Positions 1-7,175 of a stretch of 58,042 nucleotides of DNA are shown here, one piece after another. Positions within the stretch are counted from its first letter, which is position 1, and each line of letters opens with the position of its first letter. The position numbers and the translations under genes are program-made. Source of the stretch: a virus; IMG/VR virus record IMGVR_UViG_3300026078_000034, positions 1 through 58,042 of that record. One strand, 5' to 3'. Under the pieces are notes generated by a model. That model saw nothing but the letters and a program-made list of their open reading frames with translations, did not search any database and was not told where the DNA came from.

Positions 1-51
1 ATTGAGAACATGCGGACGGCCGCCACTGGCGGCCGTCCGCATGTTCTCAAT
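1..51. repeat. Perfect 24-bp inverted repeat at the contig end (probable fold-back artefact)
   Basis: Bases 1-24 are the exact reverse complement of 28-51, separated by the 3-base spacer ACT. The second copy of this locus, at 57917 onward, lacks the inverted arm and is instead preceded by ordinary coding sequence. The palindrome is therefore best read as a chimeric read or assembly fold-back rather than a biological hairpin. Bases 1-24 should probably be discarded when the circle is closed. Confidence 0.85.
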
Positions 52-150
52 CTGCTCGACCAGGTTGGAACAGCGATGCCCGGCCGGCGTGTCGGCGCCC
101 AGCTTTGAGCGCAGCGCGATCAGCTTGCGGCGGGTGTCTTCGTGGTCGAA
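25..150. repeat. 126-bp direct repeat, left copy (circular closure overlap)
   Basis: This stretch is identical to 57917-58042. Such an exact end overlap is what an assembler leaves when a circular or circularly permuted molecule is linearised. Headful-packaging P22-like phages give circularly permuted reads, so the overlap fits the gene content. It lies inside one small - strand gene that is intact only after closure. Confidence 0.9.
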
Positions 151-156
151 ATCCAT
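25..156 (-). CDS. 5' part of the junction-spanning small protein (first 44 codons)
   Basis: This is the N-terminal portion of the 73-residue protein whose complete C-terminal part lies at 57827-58042. The ATG at 156-154 is preceded by a good ribosome-binding sequence (GGAG, six bases upstream). The frame runs to base 25 and is broken only by the fold-back at 1-24. It opens MDFDHEDTRRKLIALRSKLG and looks like a short charged helical protein. Function unknown. Confidence 0.75.
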
Positions 157-335
157 GGTTTTCTCCGTGAACAGCGCGGGAACAGCCGCGTGTAAATTTC
201 GTGTTAATTCGGTGAAAGGTTCTCTCAACGTTCATGCAGGTTTCGACAGGTTACGGCGAATTCATCCTTTGATTTATTGCGCTTTTTTTCCTGTGGCCTA
301 TTTTAACTTCTTCCTTCCGGTGGAACTAGCTAATT
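157..335. other. Non-coding gap beside the integrase; leftward promoter region and attP candidate
   Basis: This AT-rich gap lies between the 3' end of the integrase gene and the first gene of the - strand operon that runs across the junction to 53.3 kb. It must hold that operon's promoter and leader. As the only sizeable non-coding stretch touching the integrase gene it is the natural place for attP. I see no tRNA-like core that would identify the crossover site. Confidence 0.4.
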
Positions 336-1364
336 TCAGGAAGTGCCGGTTTTTGTTGTGTTTTCCACCACTTCAAAAATCGCGCGTGTCAATGGCGTGT
401 CAATAATTCGGTCGGTCAGCGTGGCGTCCTTCATCGCGTGGCCGTAGGTCTCGATCACCATTTCCGCCGTCATATCGACCAGCCATCCGACCGTCACCGG
501 ATCGAGGCCACGGCGCAGCAGTTGCGTCACGCAGCCGTGCCGGCAACAGTGCGGCGTCAGGTGCTCGATCTTGGCGCGCTTGATTGCCTGGTCCCACGGA
601 TACGTCACGGTATTATAGGTGCGATACCAGAACAGCGGCCGGCCTTCCTCGATCGGCATATTCGCGAGCGCGGCAACCAACATGGCTGGCAGATGCGCGA
701 TGCGCTTGCCCTTGTGCTGGCCGCGCTCTTTCTTGTTCCGGATGATGACGGTTCCGGCGTCCAGCTTCAGATCCCTCGCGGGATCGATCGCCAGCGCCTC
801 AGATGGCCGGCAGCCGGTCAGAAACATGAACAGCGCATAGGTGCCCAGGATCGGACCGGCCTTCTCCCGGAAGGCGTTGATCCATTCCAGCGTGGCCGGC
901 TCTTTCGGCTCTCCATCTTCCTCAAACCTGTTCTTGATCATCAGCGGCGGGCACAGCTCGGCCTCGGCGCAATGGTTGATGACCGATTGCGCGGGTGTGA
1001 GCGCGCGGCGGTTCATGCTGGCGCCGGAATTGCCGGGGAATAGTTCGAGGGCCATTTGCTTCAGCGTGCTCGGTTTGATGTCCTTGACAAGCCAGTCCCT
1101 CAGGTAGTCCTCGACCGGCTGCAGAAACTTGTTGTCCTTGCCGGCGGCGCGATACAGCTTCGCGGCCTCGCCGAACGTCAGGATTGCTGTCGGGCCATCG
1201 AAATGACCGTTCCAGATTTTTCCTTCAATTTCGGTAGCGATCCTCTGGGCCTTCGCTTTGTCGGAGGTTTTGGTTGACTGACGGACGTGGATACGCCGGC
1301 CAGGCGGGCCAAGAGTGTCGTTGATATGCCAGAAGCCGTTGCGCTTAATGAGGTTGACGGGCAC
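336..1364 (-). CDS. int: Tyrosine recombinase / phage integrase
   Basis: Predicted to integrate and excise the phage chromosome by site-specific recombination. The 342-residue protein has an N-terminal arm-type region (opens MPVNLIKRNGFWH) and a C-terminal catalytic domain. The catalytic arginine is in TGCRPSEAL (about residue 186), the HxxR box is HCCRH (272-275) and the nucleophile is the tyrosine of ETYGHA (about 307). I chose the GTG at 1364 because GGAGG lies seven bases upstream; a longer in-frame ATG at 1433 has a non-conserved N-terminus. The start lies inside the preceding excisionase-like gene, so the two are translationally close. It is the last gene of the operon that begins at 2284. 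Confidence 0.93.
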   Translation of the reverse strand: MPVNLIKRNGFWHINDTLGPPGRRIHVRQSTKTSDKAKAQRIATEIEGKIWNGHFDGPTAILTFGEAAKLYRAAGKDNKFLQPVEDYLRDWLVKDIKPSTLKQMALELFPGNSGASMNRRALTPAQSVINHCAEAELCPPLMIKNRFEEDGEPKEPATLEWINAFREKAGPILGTYALFMFLTGCRPSEALAIDPARDLKLDAGTVIIRNKKERGQHKGKRIAHLPAMLVAALANMPIEEGRPLFWYRTYNTVTYPWDQAIKRAKIEHLTPHCCRHGCVTQLLRRGLDPVTVGWLVDMTAEMVIETYGHAMKDATLTDRIIDTPLTRAIFEVVENTTKTGTS

Positions 1365-1528
1365 TTGTTCGCCTCCAAAATCTTCCTGACATCCTCGTCC
1401 AGCAGCTTCATACGTTGCCCCGAACCGCGGCACGCGCCAAGCCTGGTCGCCTCATTCCGCACAAATCTTTCCGGCCATCCGATGTGCTCGGCGACCTGAC
1501 GCGGGGTATAGACGGCCGGCAGGGTCAT
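1178..1528 (-). CDS. Excisionase-like helix-turn-helix protein
   Basis: The first 55 residues or so (opening MTLPAVYTPRQVAEHIGWPE) match the pattern of MerR/excisionase-type winged helices: 'tPRQVAEHIGWPERFVR' followed by a basic segment and 'LLDEDVRKIL'. The position immediately upstream of int fits a recombination directionality factor. The last 60 or so residues are Ser/Thr- and Pro-rich and are read from DNA that is also the first 62 codons of the integrase in another frame, so the true functional part may be only the N-terminal half. It overlaps the upstream gene by four bases. Confidence 0.65.
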   Translation of the reverse strand: MTLPAVYTPRQVAEHIGWPERFVRNEATRLGACRGSGQRMKLLDEDVRKILEANKCPSTSLSATASGISTTLLARLAGVSTSVSQPKPPTKRRPRGSLPKLKEKSGTVISMARQQS

Positions 1529-1716
1529 TTCGCCGCGTCCTCGACCTGTGCCTGAGAGAGCGAAAGACTGCGCTCAAAACTTCCCGCTGCATCCAGTAGT
1601 TTATCGCAGGCGATTTCGATCTGGCCCCATGCGTCAGCCGTAGGAGTCCGCTGAGCTTTCTTGATCTGCCCTACGCGAGTTCGGATAGACGCAACGAAAG
1701 CCTCGGCCTCGGTCAT
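1525..1716 (-). CDS. Hypothetical 63-residue protein of the integrase operon
   Basis: Mostly helical, with an acidic start (MTEAEAFVASIRTRVG). Start and stop overlap its neighbours by four bases on each side (ATGA junctions), typical of tight translational coupling in this operon. No recognised domain; function unknown. Confidence 0.7.
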   Translation of the reverse strand: MTEAEAFVASIRTRVGQIKKAQRTPTADAWGQIEIACDKLLDAAGSFERSLSLSQAQVEDAAK

Positions 1717-2021
1717 TTCACGTCCTCAGGTTTAAGCTTTAGTCGGATCATCAATCGGAGCAGCTTTGCCACGGGCTCGGGAGGACCTTTGGCCGCATAA
1801 TTCTGGCCGGTCCTTGCCGATACGCCGAGCCACTCGCCAGCGCCTTCCTGGGTCAGCCCGAGGGCGTCTATGATCGCTTTGTATTGCTTTGGAGACATTG
1901 CCGATTCCTCGTCGAGGGCTTCGGCGCATAATGCCAGAACATTAGCGGTCACGTACCATCCCTCCTCGTCCATTTTGTCGGCGTGGAGCAGGGCGCGCTT
2001 TGAGAGGGTTAGGGGGCTCAC
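1713..2021 (-). CDS. Small helix-turn-helix regulator of the integrase operon
   Basis: The 102-residue protein has an N-terminal helical region (about 1-40) and then an XRE-like helix-turn-helix: 'YKAIIDALGLTQEGAGEWLGVSARTGQNY', with the 'LTQ..A..LGVS.RT..NY' pattern expected of the turn and recognition helix. It sits upstream of the excisionase-like and integrase genes with four-base overlaps. It is a reasonable candidate to bind the palindromes at 2315-2358 and control its own operon; that link is inference. Confidence 0.7.
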   Translation of the reverse strand: MSPLTLSKRALLHADKMDEEGWYVTANVLALCAEALDEESAMSPKQYKAIIDALGLTQEGAGEWLGVSARTGQNYAAKGPPEPVAKLLRLMIRLKLKPEDVK

Positions 2022-2284
2022 GCCCCCATCTCCATTCTCGGGTATCTTTTCGGGTCCGATTGATGCCGGAACTCTTCAAGAGATAGCCCGCATTCCTTGG
2101 CAATCCGACGATCATGTGCATCAACGCTCTTCTGCGCCTTGGCGGCAGCAACCTTGGCGCGCTGCTCGCGGGTCATGAGACGGCCGGTTCCGCAGCACTG
2201 GAAGCAATCGCCATTCGCAACGTGCTCGAAACCGCTGATCTTGCCCTTGCCGGCGCACTTGAAACATTCGAATGAGTTGGTCAT
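2018..2284 (-). CDS. Small CxxC zinc-ribbon protein (DnaJ-like cysteine repeats)
   Basis: Two cysteine repeats of the CxxCxGxG type are visible near the N-terminus: 'CFKCAGKGKI' and 'CFQCCGTGRL' (about residues 7-16 and 27-36), followed by a basic helical tail. This resembles the zinc-binding central domain of DnaJ and occurs in many small phage proteins of unknown role. It is the first gene of the integrase operon. Confidence 0.7.
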   Translation of the reverse strand: MTNSFECFKCAGKGKISGFEHVANGDCFQCCGTGRLMTREQRAKVAAAKAQKSVDAHDRRIAKECGLSLEEFRHQSDPKRYPRMEMGA

Positions 2285-2314
2285 TTGCTTGCTCCGTTGT
2301 CTGTGAAAACAACA

Positions 2315-2358
2315 TACGCAACATTTGCGTAATACGCAAGTCTTTCGTAATCACGAAA
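2315..2358 (-). promoter_or_regulatory. Palindromic operator cluster ahead of the integrase operon
   Basis: TACGCAA (2315-2321), its inverted copy TTGCGTA (2325-2331) and a further TACGCAA (2333-2339) form two overlapping palindromes; a separate palindrome TTTCGT-N4-ACGAAA follows at 2343-2358. They lie just upstream of the first gene of the integrase operon, in the only gap between it and the next gene. This is the layout of a repressor-controlled promoter. The binding protein is not known; the helix-turn-helix product of 1713-2021 is a candidate. Confidence 0.6.
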
Positions 2359-2381
2359 TGTTACAGTCACCGAGGTCGAGG

Positions 2382-2801
2382 TCATGGCTCTCGCGCTCCT
2401 CCCACAGCGGCAAAACATTGCGGCGGGTTGGCGAGCCTCAGCAAAACGTCGGCATGACACGGCTGATCAAGAGGGCACCAGCACATCAAATTCTTTCCGC
2501 GGAGCATGTGAAGGTTGCCGTGCGGCCGGTGCCTATTGCTGAAATCGTGGCCCGCAGGAAACATCTCGGGCTTGAGATATCCCTCGACCGCGTTTTCATA
2601 GAACTCGATGCACTGATCGAGCGTAAGGCTCGGAATCAATGTTTCGGCTTTTCCGTGCAAGCCCATGCCTTCGGGGAAAACGCCGCACGGCTCGCCGACA
2701 ACGAACGGATTGCCCCAGGGCGAGCCCCGGCCGACATAGACCGTGTTGTCCGGTTTCTTCCAGCCTGCGGCGCGGCTGCGCTGAATGCGAACCGGGCTCA
2801 T
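2382..2801 (-). CDS. DUF4326 family protein
   Basis: The hallmark motifs of DUF4326 are visible: 'VYVGRGSPWGNPF' near residue 21, a central helix, and 'LRGKNLMCWCPLDQPCHADVLL' spread over residues 99-121 with the paired cysteines and histidine. The family is common in phages and often sits among DNA-modification or nucleotide genes; no activity is established that I know of. It overlaps the upstream gene by four bases and is the last gene of the 4644-2382 operon. Confidence 0.85.
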   Translation of the reverse strand: MSPVRIQRSRAAGWKKPDNTVYVGRGSPWGNPFVVGEPCGVFPEGMGLHGKAETLIPSLTLDQCIEFYENAVEGYLKPEMFPAGHDFSNRHRPHGNLHMLRGKNLMCWCPLDQPCHADVLLRLANPPQCFAAVGGAREP

Positions 2802-3754
2802 TTGCCGTCTCCCACTCCGGACACAGGATCGAGGAGCCCATACCGCTCGCGCAGTTCGTTTAGCGCCTGCTGTTCGCGCCCCATCATCGTCGCGTCGGGA
2901 TAAAGCCAGTCGAGTGACCGAATGCGGGCATATTCGGCGCGATAGCCGCGTTCATGCTCGACTACATCGCCCCAAAGGAAGACGGTTCCGGTTACCATTG
3001 CGGGTCGTGGATCATCTTTCCTGTCGGGGCTATTGCCAAACATGAAAACACGCCACATCGGGTCGCTCTGATCGTTGAGATAGGCCCGGATGTAGTCGTG
3101 GTAATGTTTCGATGCCGGGTCTTTCCACGCATGGATGCCGCGCTGATCCCAATCGCCAAGCTCGCGACCTTCAAGGATTTCTCCGGCCTTCCATACGTCT
3201 GGCTGATAGACGCTACGAAGATGGCCCTTCTCGACGCGCCAGCAGCGGTAGCCGATGATCTCCCCGGCCACGACGCCTTCACGCTTCAACGGCGGTTTTA
3301 CCGTCGCTTCGTCCATGCCAACCCAAAGCTGGCGGACATTTACCGGAGTTAGGCCGGTACGGGCTGCTCGACCGGGAGAGGAACCCCAGACGGAATTCCA
3401 GATGGAGCTGGCTCCATAGGCCCAGGCGTCCTCGGTATCGTCTCGCCCGGGGTCACAGGAGACTCGATTGGGATCACGTTGATCCTCCGCAAGGGTTCCC
3501 CAATATCCGCCATTGTAGTTAGCTCCTTTGTTTCGCATCCAAAGTTTAAGCATCGGCTGCGACGCACATTTCAGCGTCGGCCATTTGTCACGTTTTACCT
3601 TGCCGATCAGATCGACAGAAACGGAATCAATTATTCGGGACTGAACCAAATAAGGATTTTCTGTCCAGCCATCAGTCCATCGCTTCAGCGCGTTGACGTT
3701 CGCCTCAACGAATTGGTCCGGCAGATCGGTGAAAAAACAATGATAGAAAATCAT
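2798..3754 (-). CDS. Conserved phage hypothetical protein (318 residues)
   Basis: I start it at the ATG at 3754, which overlaps the upstream stop as ATGA; an ATG 63 bases earlier lies deep in the previous gene. The protein is rich in Trp, Tyr and Gly. The N-terminal part (MIFYHCFFTDLPDQFVEANV) and a middle segment 'IGYRCWRVEKGHLRSVYQ' look like separate modules; the latter resembles a motif recurring in many phage proteins of unknown function. No catalytic motif recognised. Confidence 0.7.
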   Translation of the reverse strand: MIFYHCFFTDLPDQFVEANVNALKRWTDGWTENPYLVQSRIIDSVSVDLIGKVKRDKWPTLKCASQPMLKLWMRNKGANYNGGYWGTLAEDQRDPNRVSCDPGRDDTEDAWAYGASSIWNSVWGSSPGRAARTGLTPVNVRQLWVGMDEATVKPPLKREGVVAGEIIGYRCWRVEKGHLRSVYQPDVWKAGEILEGRELGDWDQRGIHAWKDPASKHYHDYIRAYLNDQSDPMWRVFMFGNSPDRKDDPRPAMVTGTVFLWGDVVEHERGYRAEYARIRSLDWLYPDATMMGREQQALNELRERYGLLDPVSGVGDGK

Positions 3755-4011
3755 GGTGTTGCTTTGTCCTGCGGTAAACTCTGAAGCGCGGCGCGGCCGG
3801 CTGCTGTAATGCGCCAAGCGTTTAAGTCGGAAACGAAAGAGACAAGCGGCGTCTCAGCAAGCCAAAGCTGCCGTGCGAGGCGATTTCCGATGATGGTGTA
3901 GCCGCGGGGTGTTCTGCCAATCCACGGACGCACCGCTCGGCCGATAGATTCGCCGGGCGCCTCCATTTTGTCGGTTAAATATTTGAGGCACTTGACCTGA
4001 TCTTTGGTCAT
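3751..4011 (-). CDS. Hypothetical 86-residue protein, winged-helix-like
   Basis: Begins MTKDQVKCLKYLTDKM and shows the alternation 'helix - TIIGNRLARQLWLAE - SDLNAWRITAAGRAAL', which resembles a small winged-helix domain ('W.lT.aGraaL' is common at the wing end). Start chosen at 4011, where ATG overlaps the upstream stop. Role unknown; a DNA-binding function is only suggested. Confidence 0.65.
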   Translation of the reverse strand: MTKDQVKCLKYLTDKMEAPGESIGRAVRPWIGRTPRGYTIIGNRLARQLWLAETPLVSFVSDLNAWRITAAGRAALQSLPQDKATP

Positions 4012-4388
4012 GTCGCAGCCCCTCCGTTCTGCGAAGAGAGTGCAGCACATGCCGCCTTGAACTGGTCTTTGGTGACGGTCAGGGCTATAGGCGTAAGGCC
4101 ATCAACACCCTTGTGGATAATCTTAACCATTTGGCTGGGTGCTTGATCCCGCAAAGCGATGAAGGGCCCTAGCGCCAATTCCAATCGCTCTATTCGAACT
4201 GCCGCCTCATCCATAATGTCAGCGGGGTGGCCAAAGCGACTGATATCATCCTCGCGCCGTAGCGTAGCTGCGTAGGACCGCAGCGCGCGGATGAGATCGG
4301 GCACAGACTCTCGGGCTTCCGAGTTTACGGACGCCGCTCCCTCAGTCTGCGCCCCGACAGAGGGCTTGCCGTGGTAATTACCAGCCAT
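4008..4388 (-). CDS. Hypothetical 126-residue protein
   Basis: Start taken at ATG 4388 (MAGNYHGKPSVG), which overlaps the end of the upstream gene; earlier in-frame ATGs lie inside that gene. The middle (SVPDLIRALRSYAATLRRED... AAVRIERLELAL) is a long amphipathic helix region seen in many Rhizobiales phage hypotheticals. No function recognised. Confidence 0.65.
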   Translation of the reverse strand: MAGNYHGKPSVGAQTEGAASVNSEARESVPDLIRALRSYAATLRREDDISRFGHPADIMDEAAVRIERLELALGPFIALRDQAPSQMVKIIHKGVDGLTPIALTVTKDQFKAACAALSSQNGGAAT

Positions 4389-4644
4389 CCGACCCGCTCC
4401 CGTAGCCGTCGCGGTCATACAATTCCGCAAGCAATTCGTCGTCGGACATCAGAATTTCATTGAGAGAAAGCGAAGCGGCCGGCGCTTGCATGCGAGTCGT
4501 CATCGCGCGCTCTTCCTGCTGAGCTGCACGGTCAGCGTCCTGCATGGTGTCAAAATCTCCTCGGTAGCATTCGACGCCGTTCCAATCGAATACGGTGACG
4601 GTGAACTTGCCGGTGACTTTGTTTTTGGCGCTGCGGGTGTGCAT
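4378..4644 (-). CDS. Hypothetical 88-residue protein, first gene of accessory operon
   Basis: Begins MHTRSAKNKVTGKFTVTVFD; a beta-rich N-terminus is followed by an acidic helical tail. It is the promoter-proximal gene of the - strand operon 4644-2382 and faces away from the ribbon-helix-helix gene at 4759. The three TGATATCA-type sites lie in the shared 114-bp promoter gap. Function unknown. Confidence 0.65.
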   Translation of the reverse strand: MHTRSAKNKVTGKFTVTVFDWNGVECYRGDFDTMQDADRAAQQEERAMTTRMQAPAASLSLNEILMSDDELLAELYDRDGYGSGSDGW

Positions 4645-4671
4645 CTGCTTGCTCCGTTTCGATGATTAGAA

Positions 4672-4743
4672 GATATCATCTATTCGGGATTTGTAAATAG
4701 GTGATATCATCAAAATCCCCTCTTGTAACAATACGTGATATCA
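4672..4743. promoter_or_regulatory. Three TGATATCA-type operators between divergent genes
   Basis: The 8-bp palindrome TGATATCA is seen at 4702-4709 and 4736-4743, and a close copy with core GATATC at 4672-4677. Two of the three continue into the same TCTAT extension. Centres are 31 and 34 bp apart, about three helical turns. The gap separates the - strand operon (start 4644) from the + strand ribbon-helix-helix gene (4759); sites of this size are typical for that protein class. Autoregulation and control of both directions are inferred. Confidence 0.65.
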
Positions 4744-4758
4744 TCTATGGTAGTCAGC

Positions 4759-4923
4759 ATGGGACGACGCCAAATCAACGAAGAACAAATGCCAGCCCGC
4801 TTCCCAGGCGGGACACTGGACCGCATCGACCGGGTGCTGGACCCCGACACCAATGAAAAGCGGTCCGATTTCATTCGGGAAGCCGTTGAGCGGGAGTTGA
4901 GCCGGCGGGAGAAGAAGCGGTAG
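4759..4923 (+). CDS. Ribbon-helix-helix (CopG/Arc-type) DNA-binding protein
   Basis: The 54-residue product begins MGRRQINEEQMPARFPGGTL. A short beta strand with 'MPARFPGGTLDRID' is followed by 'R.DFIREAVERELSRRE', the classic ribbon-helix-helix layout in which two chains pair their strands to read DNA. It is the only + strand gene on this side of the immunity region and starts just after three TGATATCA-type palindromes, so it is probably an autorepressor. An ATG 12 bases upstream is an alternative start; neither has a strong ribosome site. The 3' end overlaps the convergent gene at 4871. Confidence 0.8.
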   Translation: MGRRQINEEQMPARFPGGTLDRIDRVLDPDTNEKRSDFIREAVERELSRREKKR

Positions 4924-5425
4924 GGGACTGGCGATCCGGCCGCGAAAACGAAACGCCCAAACGTGGATCATCGGTATAGCTACCATCGTCAATCAGAACC
5001 GCCCCGTCCGTTGCGGGCGCTTGGGAAAGGGCACGGCCGGGGTTTGTAGGGCGCGGTTCTTCAGTGCCGCCCCGTGCAGCCATCATTGCATCCCAGCAAT
5101 CGCGAGCGCGTGCGACATGGTTATCAGTGTGAACCGTATTGCCGATTGAACGCGCGCCGGCCAAGGTCATTTCGGGAGTTAGCTCAATCACCGCCCCGCG
5201 TCCGTCCGCCTGCTGCGGTTGGGCGGCTTCGTCAATTTTAGCTTGAGCCTCTGTTGCGCCGATCAGTCGCATATGGATGCTAAGCAGCGCCTTACTCTCC
5301 GAAGGAGATAGGCCGCCTTTGCAGGCCCCAGCATCAGCCGCCCCATCGACAATCTCGGACAGGACCTTGCGCTGATAAGGTGTCAGACGCAGCGTGATCG
5401 GCTTTTCCCAATATCGTTTCGACAT
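4871..5425 (-). CDS. Hypothetical 184-residue protein, last gene of the leftward early operon
   Basis: Start taken at ATG 5425 (MSKRYWEKPITLRLTPYQRK), which shares its first base with the upstream stop (TGATG). The N-terminal 'PITLRLTPYQRKVLSEIVDG' resembles a small helical DNA-binding segment; the C-terminal half is Pro/Ser-rich and probably disordered. The last 53 bases overlap the + strand ribbon-helix-helix gene tail to tail. Function unknown. Confidence 0.6.
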   Translation of the reverse strand: MSKRYWEKPITLRLTPYQRKVLSEIVDGAADAGACKGGLSPSESKALLSIHMRLIGATEAQAKIDEAAQPQQADGRGAVIELTPEMTLAGARSIGNTVHTDNHVARARDCWDAMMAARGGTEEPRPTNPGRALSQAPATDGAVLIDDGSYTDDPRLGVSFSRPDRQSPTASSPAGSTPAQRLPE

Positions 5426-6045
5426 CACGAGCCTCCGCGCAAGCGATGTAGCGTGACATCGATGCAATCAACCAGGTCTCGAAAGCCTCGCCAGTCCGGG
5501 AAGCGTTCTTCGATCTGGCCTATGATTTCGTCGGCTGGACTTGCCGCCTGCTGCGGTTGGGGGTGGGCGAAGCGTGGATCAGGAGAGACTTCCGGCGGCG
5601 GGTTTTCACGCCACTGACGGCATTCGAAATAGGCCAACTCCAGCGCGCCTTGCAGTGTATCGGCGGCAAACCGGCGATCCTGCCAATTTGTCCAATAGCC
5701 GTTGCACTCAATGGCGCAATTCGGCTGGCCGTTGAAGTCCGGATTGTCACAAAGCAGCGTTACGCTATCGCCCTCGTCGGCGCGCAGGAAGTCGATGTAT
5801 TTCCTGATGTTCCAATCCTCGTCTACCGCCTCTGCTTGCGGGCCGGCGGATGCGGAGGGGGTGGAGCGCGTATTCCACTTCGCAATAGCTTCCTCAGGCG
5901 TGCCTGTCGTTTCAACGGCCGCGCTGCAATCATCATTAGGGCACCAGACAGTATCAAGGCCGATCCAATCTGATGATCTTATGATAGGCTCACCGCCGCA
6001 AAACGGGCATGGCAGCAACGCCGTTGCGTCCTGTGCGGGGGTCAT
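5425..6045 (-). CDS. Lar-like zinc-ribbon protein (restriction-alleviation type domain)
   Basis: The N-terminus has 'LLPCPFCGGEP' and then 'VWCPNDDC...TPEEAIAKWN', the CPFCG...C..C...A...WN pattern of the Lar restriction-alleviation family. The remaining 150 residues are acidic and of unknown role. I prefer the ATG at 6045 because GGAG lies eight bases upstream; an ATG at 6099 overlapping the previous stop is possible. In lambda-type phages Lar/Ral proteins modulate host restriction; whether this one does is unknown. Confidence 0.65.
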   Translation of the reverse strand: MTPAQDATALLPCPFCGGEPIIRSSDWIGLDTVWCPNDDCSAAVETTGTPEEAIAKWNTRSTPSASAGPQAEAVDEDWNIRKYIDFLRADEGDSVTLLCDNPDFNGQPNCAIECNGYWTNWQDRRFAADTLQGALELAYFECRQWRENPPPEVSPDPRFAHPQPQQAASPADEIIGQIEERFPDWRGFRDLVDCIDVTLHRLRGGS

Positions 6046-6095
6046 GGAAGTTTCTCCGGGTGTCGGTTGGCACTTTCCCGCCACATCGGGCCAGC

Positions 6096-6332
6096 TCATG
6101 CCGCACCTGATTTGTCGGGGGAGGGGAGCGCGGAACGCAGGCGAGTCATCTCGGCCGAGGAGACCTTCTTTATGTGCCCGACGGGATGCTCCAACCCGAT
6201 AATGCAGACAATATGGTTGCCTTGATAAAATTCGTAAATGTTCGACCCTATATTCACGTCGGCCTTGCCGCGCTTGGCGCGTTCTGCAAATTGCAGCGTC
6301 ATTTTCGGAGCAAGCGGAAAAATATCTTTCAT
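6096..6332 (-). CDS. Hypothetical 78-residue protein
   Basis: Begins MKDIFPLAPKMTLQFAERAK and looks like a small alpha/beta protein. Overlaps the upstream gene by four bases in the leftward early operon. No domain recognised. Confidence 0.6.
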   Translation of the reverse strand: MKDIFPLAPKMTLQFAERAKRGKADVNIGSNIYEFYQGNHIVCIIGLEHPVGHIKKVSSAEMTRLRSALPSPDKSGAA

Positions 6333-6793
6333 GTCGCAGTCCCTCCGCTTGTCGATGTGAACGAAAGTGCCCTGATGGCGTTCGCTACTTCATCGCAGGC
6401 AAATCGCTCACAAAACGATCCCATCGGCTGATTGGATGCGTATTCAGACGATAGGAAAGCTTTCTTCTGCGCTTCCGCAATCTGCGCACATTCCTCGATG
6501 GTGGCGCTCCGAAGCGAGGCCATTTCCTTGCCGATCTCTGCGTCACACTCGATGTGCTTTCGAACGGCATTTTCATAAAGCGATTTCCAGCCCTGCTCTG
6601 TTTGGGCAACACTAAGGGCCTCCAGGCAAAGGCACAGTGCGTCATGCGCCGGTTTTGCATCGGGCGAAATCCAATCGCCGCGTGGTTCTTGCGTCGGGTC
6701 TGCAAATTCCTTCGCGATGAATGCTCGCGCTAGTTCGATGCGCCGCCGCATGGTTTCGGTATCAGGATAAGAACGCGTAGCTGCGTCACTCAT
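6329..6793 (-). CDS. Hypothetical 154-residue protein with a common phage C-terminal motif
   Basis: Helical protein; the C-terminal 'ATIEECAQIAEAQKKAF...IANAIRAL'-like segment (here CAQIAEAQ... EVANAIRAL) recurs in many phage proteins encoded near Lar-type genes, with no known function. It sits in the tight leftward operon, overlapping the HNH gene by eight bases. Confidence 0.65.
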   Translation of the reverse strand: MSDAATRSYPDTETMRRRIELARAFIAKEFADPTQEPRGDWISPDAKPAHDALCLCLEALSVAQTEQGWKSLYENAVRKHIECDAEIGKEMASLRSATIEECAQIAEAQKKAFLSSEYASNQPMGSFCERFACDEVANAIRALSFTSTSGGTAT

Positions 6794-7175
6794 AGTTTCG
6801 CCTTTCGATGGGACGGCTGGCAGAGCGCTGGGGTTCTGAGCGAGTGAATCCGCGCGATGCGATTTTCTGCCGGGCTGGTTTCAGTCCAAGATGCTTTGCG
6901 CGAACGCGATAATTCAGAGACTTCTCGGCAACGTCCTGGGCGGTCTTTTCCTTATGCGGCTTGCCGCGCAGGATTGGGGCCATGTTGCTTTCTCGGTTTG
7001 AACCGCCATTGATTAGGGCCTTGACGTGATCCACGTCCCAATTATCGCCGGGGCGGATTGTGATGCCGGACCAGTGACAGACGCCGTTGTATCGCTCGAA
7101 AATACGCAGCCGAACGTGAGCCGGGGGCAGGCTATCGTCATTTTTACCAACCCACTCGGAGACAGATCGGCTCAT
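6786..7175 (-). CDS. HNH endonuclease
   Basis: The HNH core is complete: 'DNWDVDHVKALINGG' supplies the first histidine, 'SNRESNMAPIL' the asparagine and 'KPHKEKT' the last histidine (about residues 44-78). A start at ATG 7175 overlaps the upstream NinB stop by four bases. The lack of flanking CxxC pairs and the small size suggest a stand-alone nuclease, possibly a homing type or one used with the recombination genes. A basic C-terminal tail may bind DNA. Confidence 0.8.
   Translation of the reverse strand: MSRSVSEWVGKNDDSLPPAHVRLRIFERYNGVCHWSGITIRPGDNWDVDHVKALINGGSNRESNMAPILRGKPHKEKTAQDVAEKSLNYRVRAKHLGLKPARQKIASRGFTRSEPQRSASRPIERRNYE

Noticed and set aside
1-51. Hairpin telomere of a linear plasmid-prophage
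   Set aside because: The right-hand copy of the same locus has no inverted arm and continues into coding sequence; no protelomerase gene was seen and an integrase is present.
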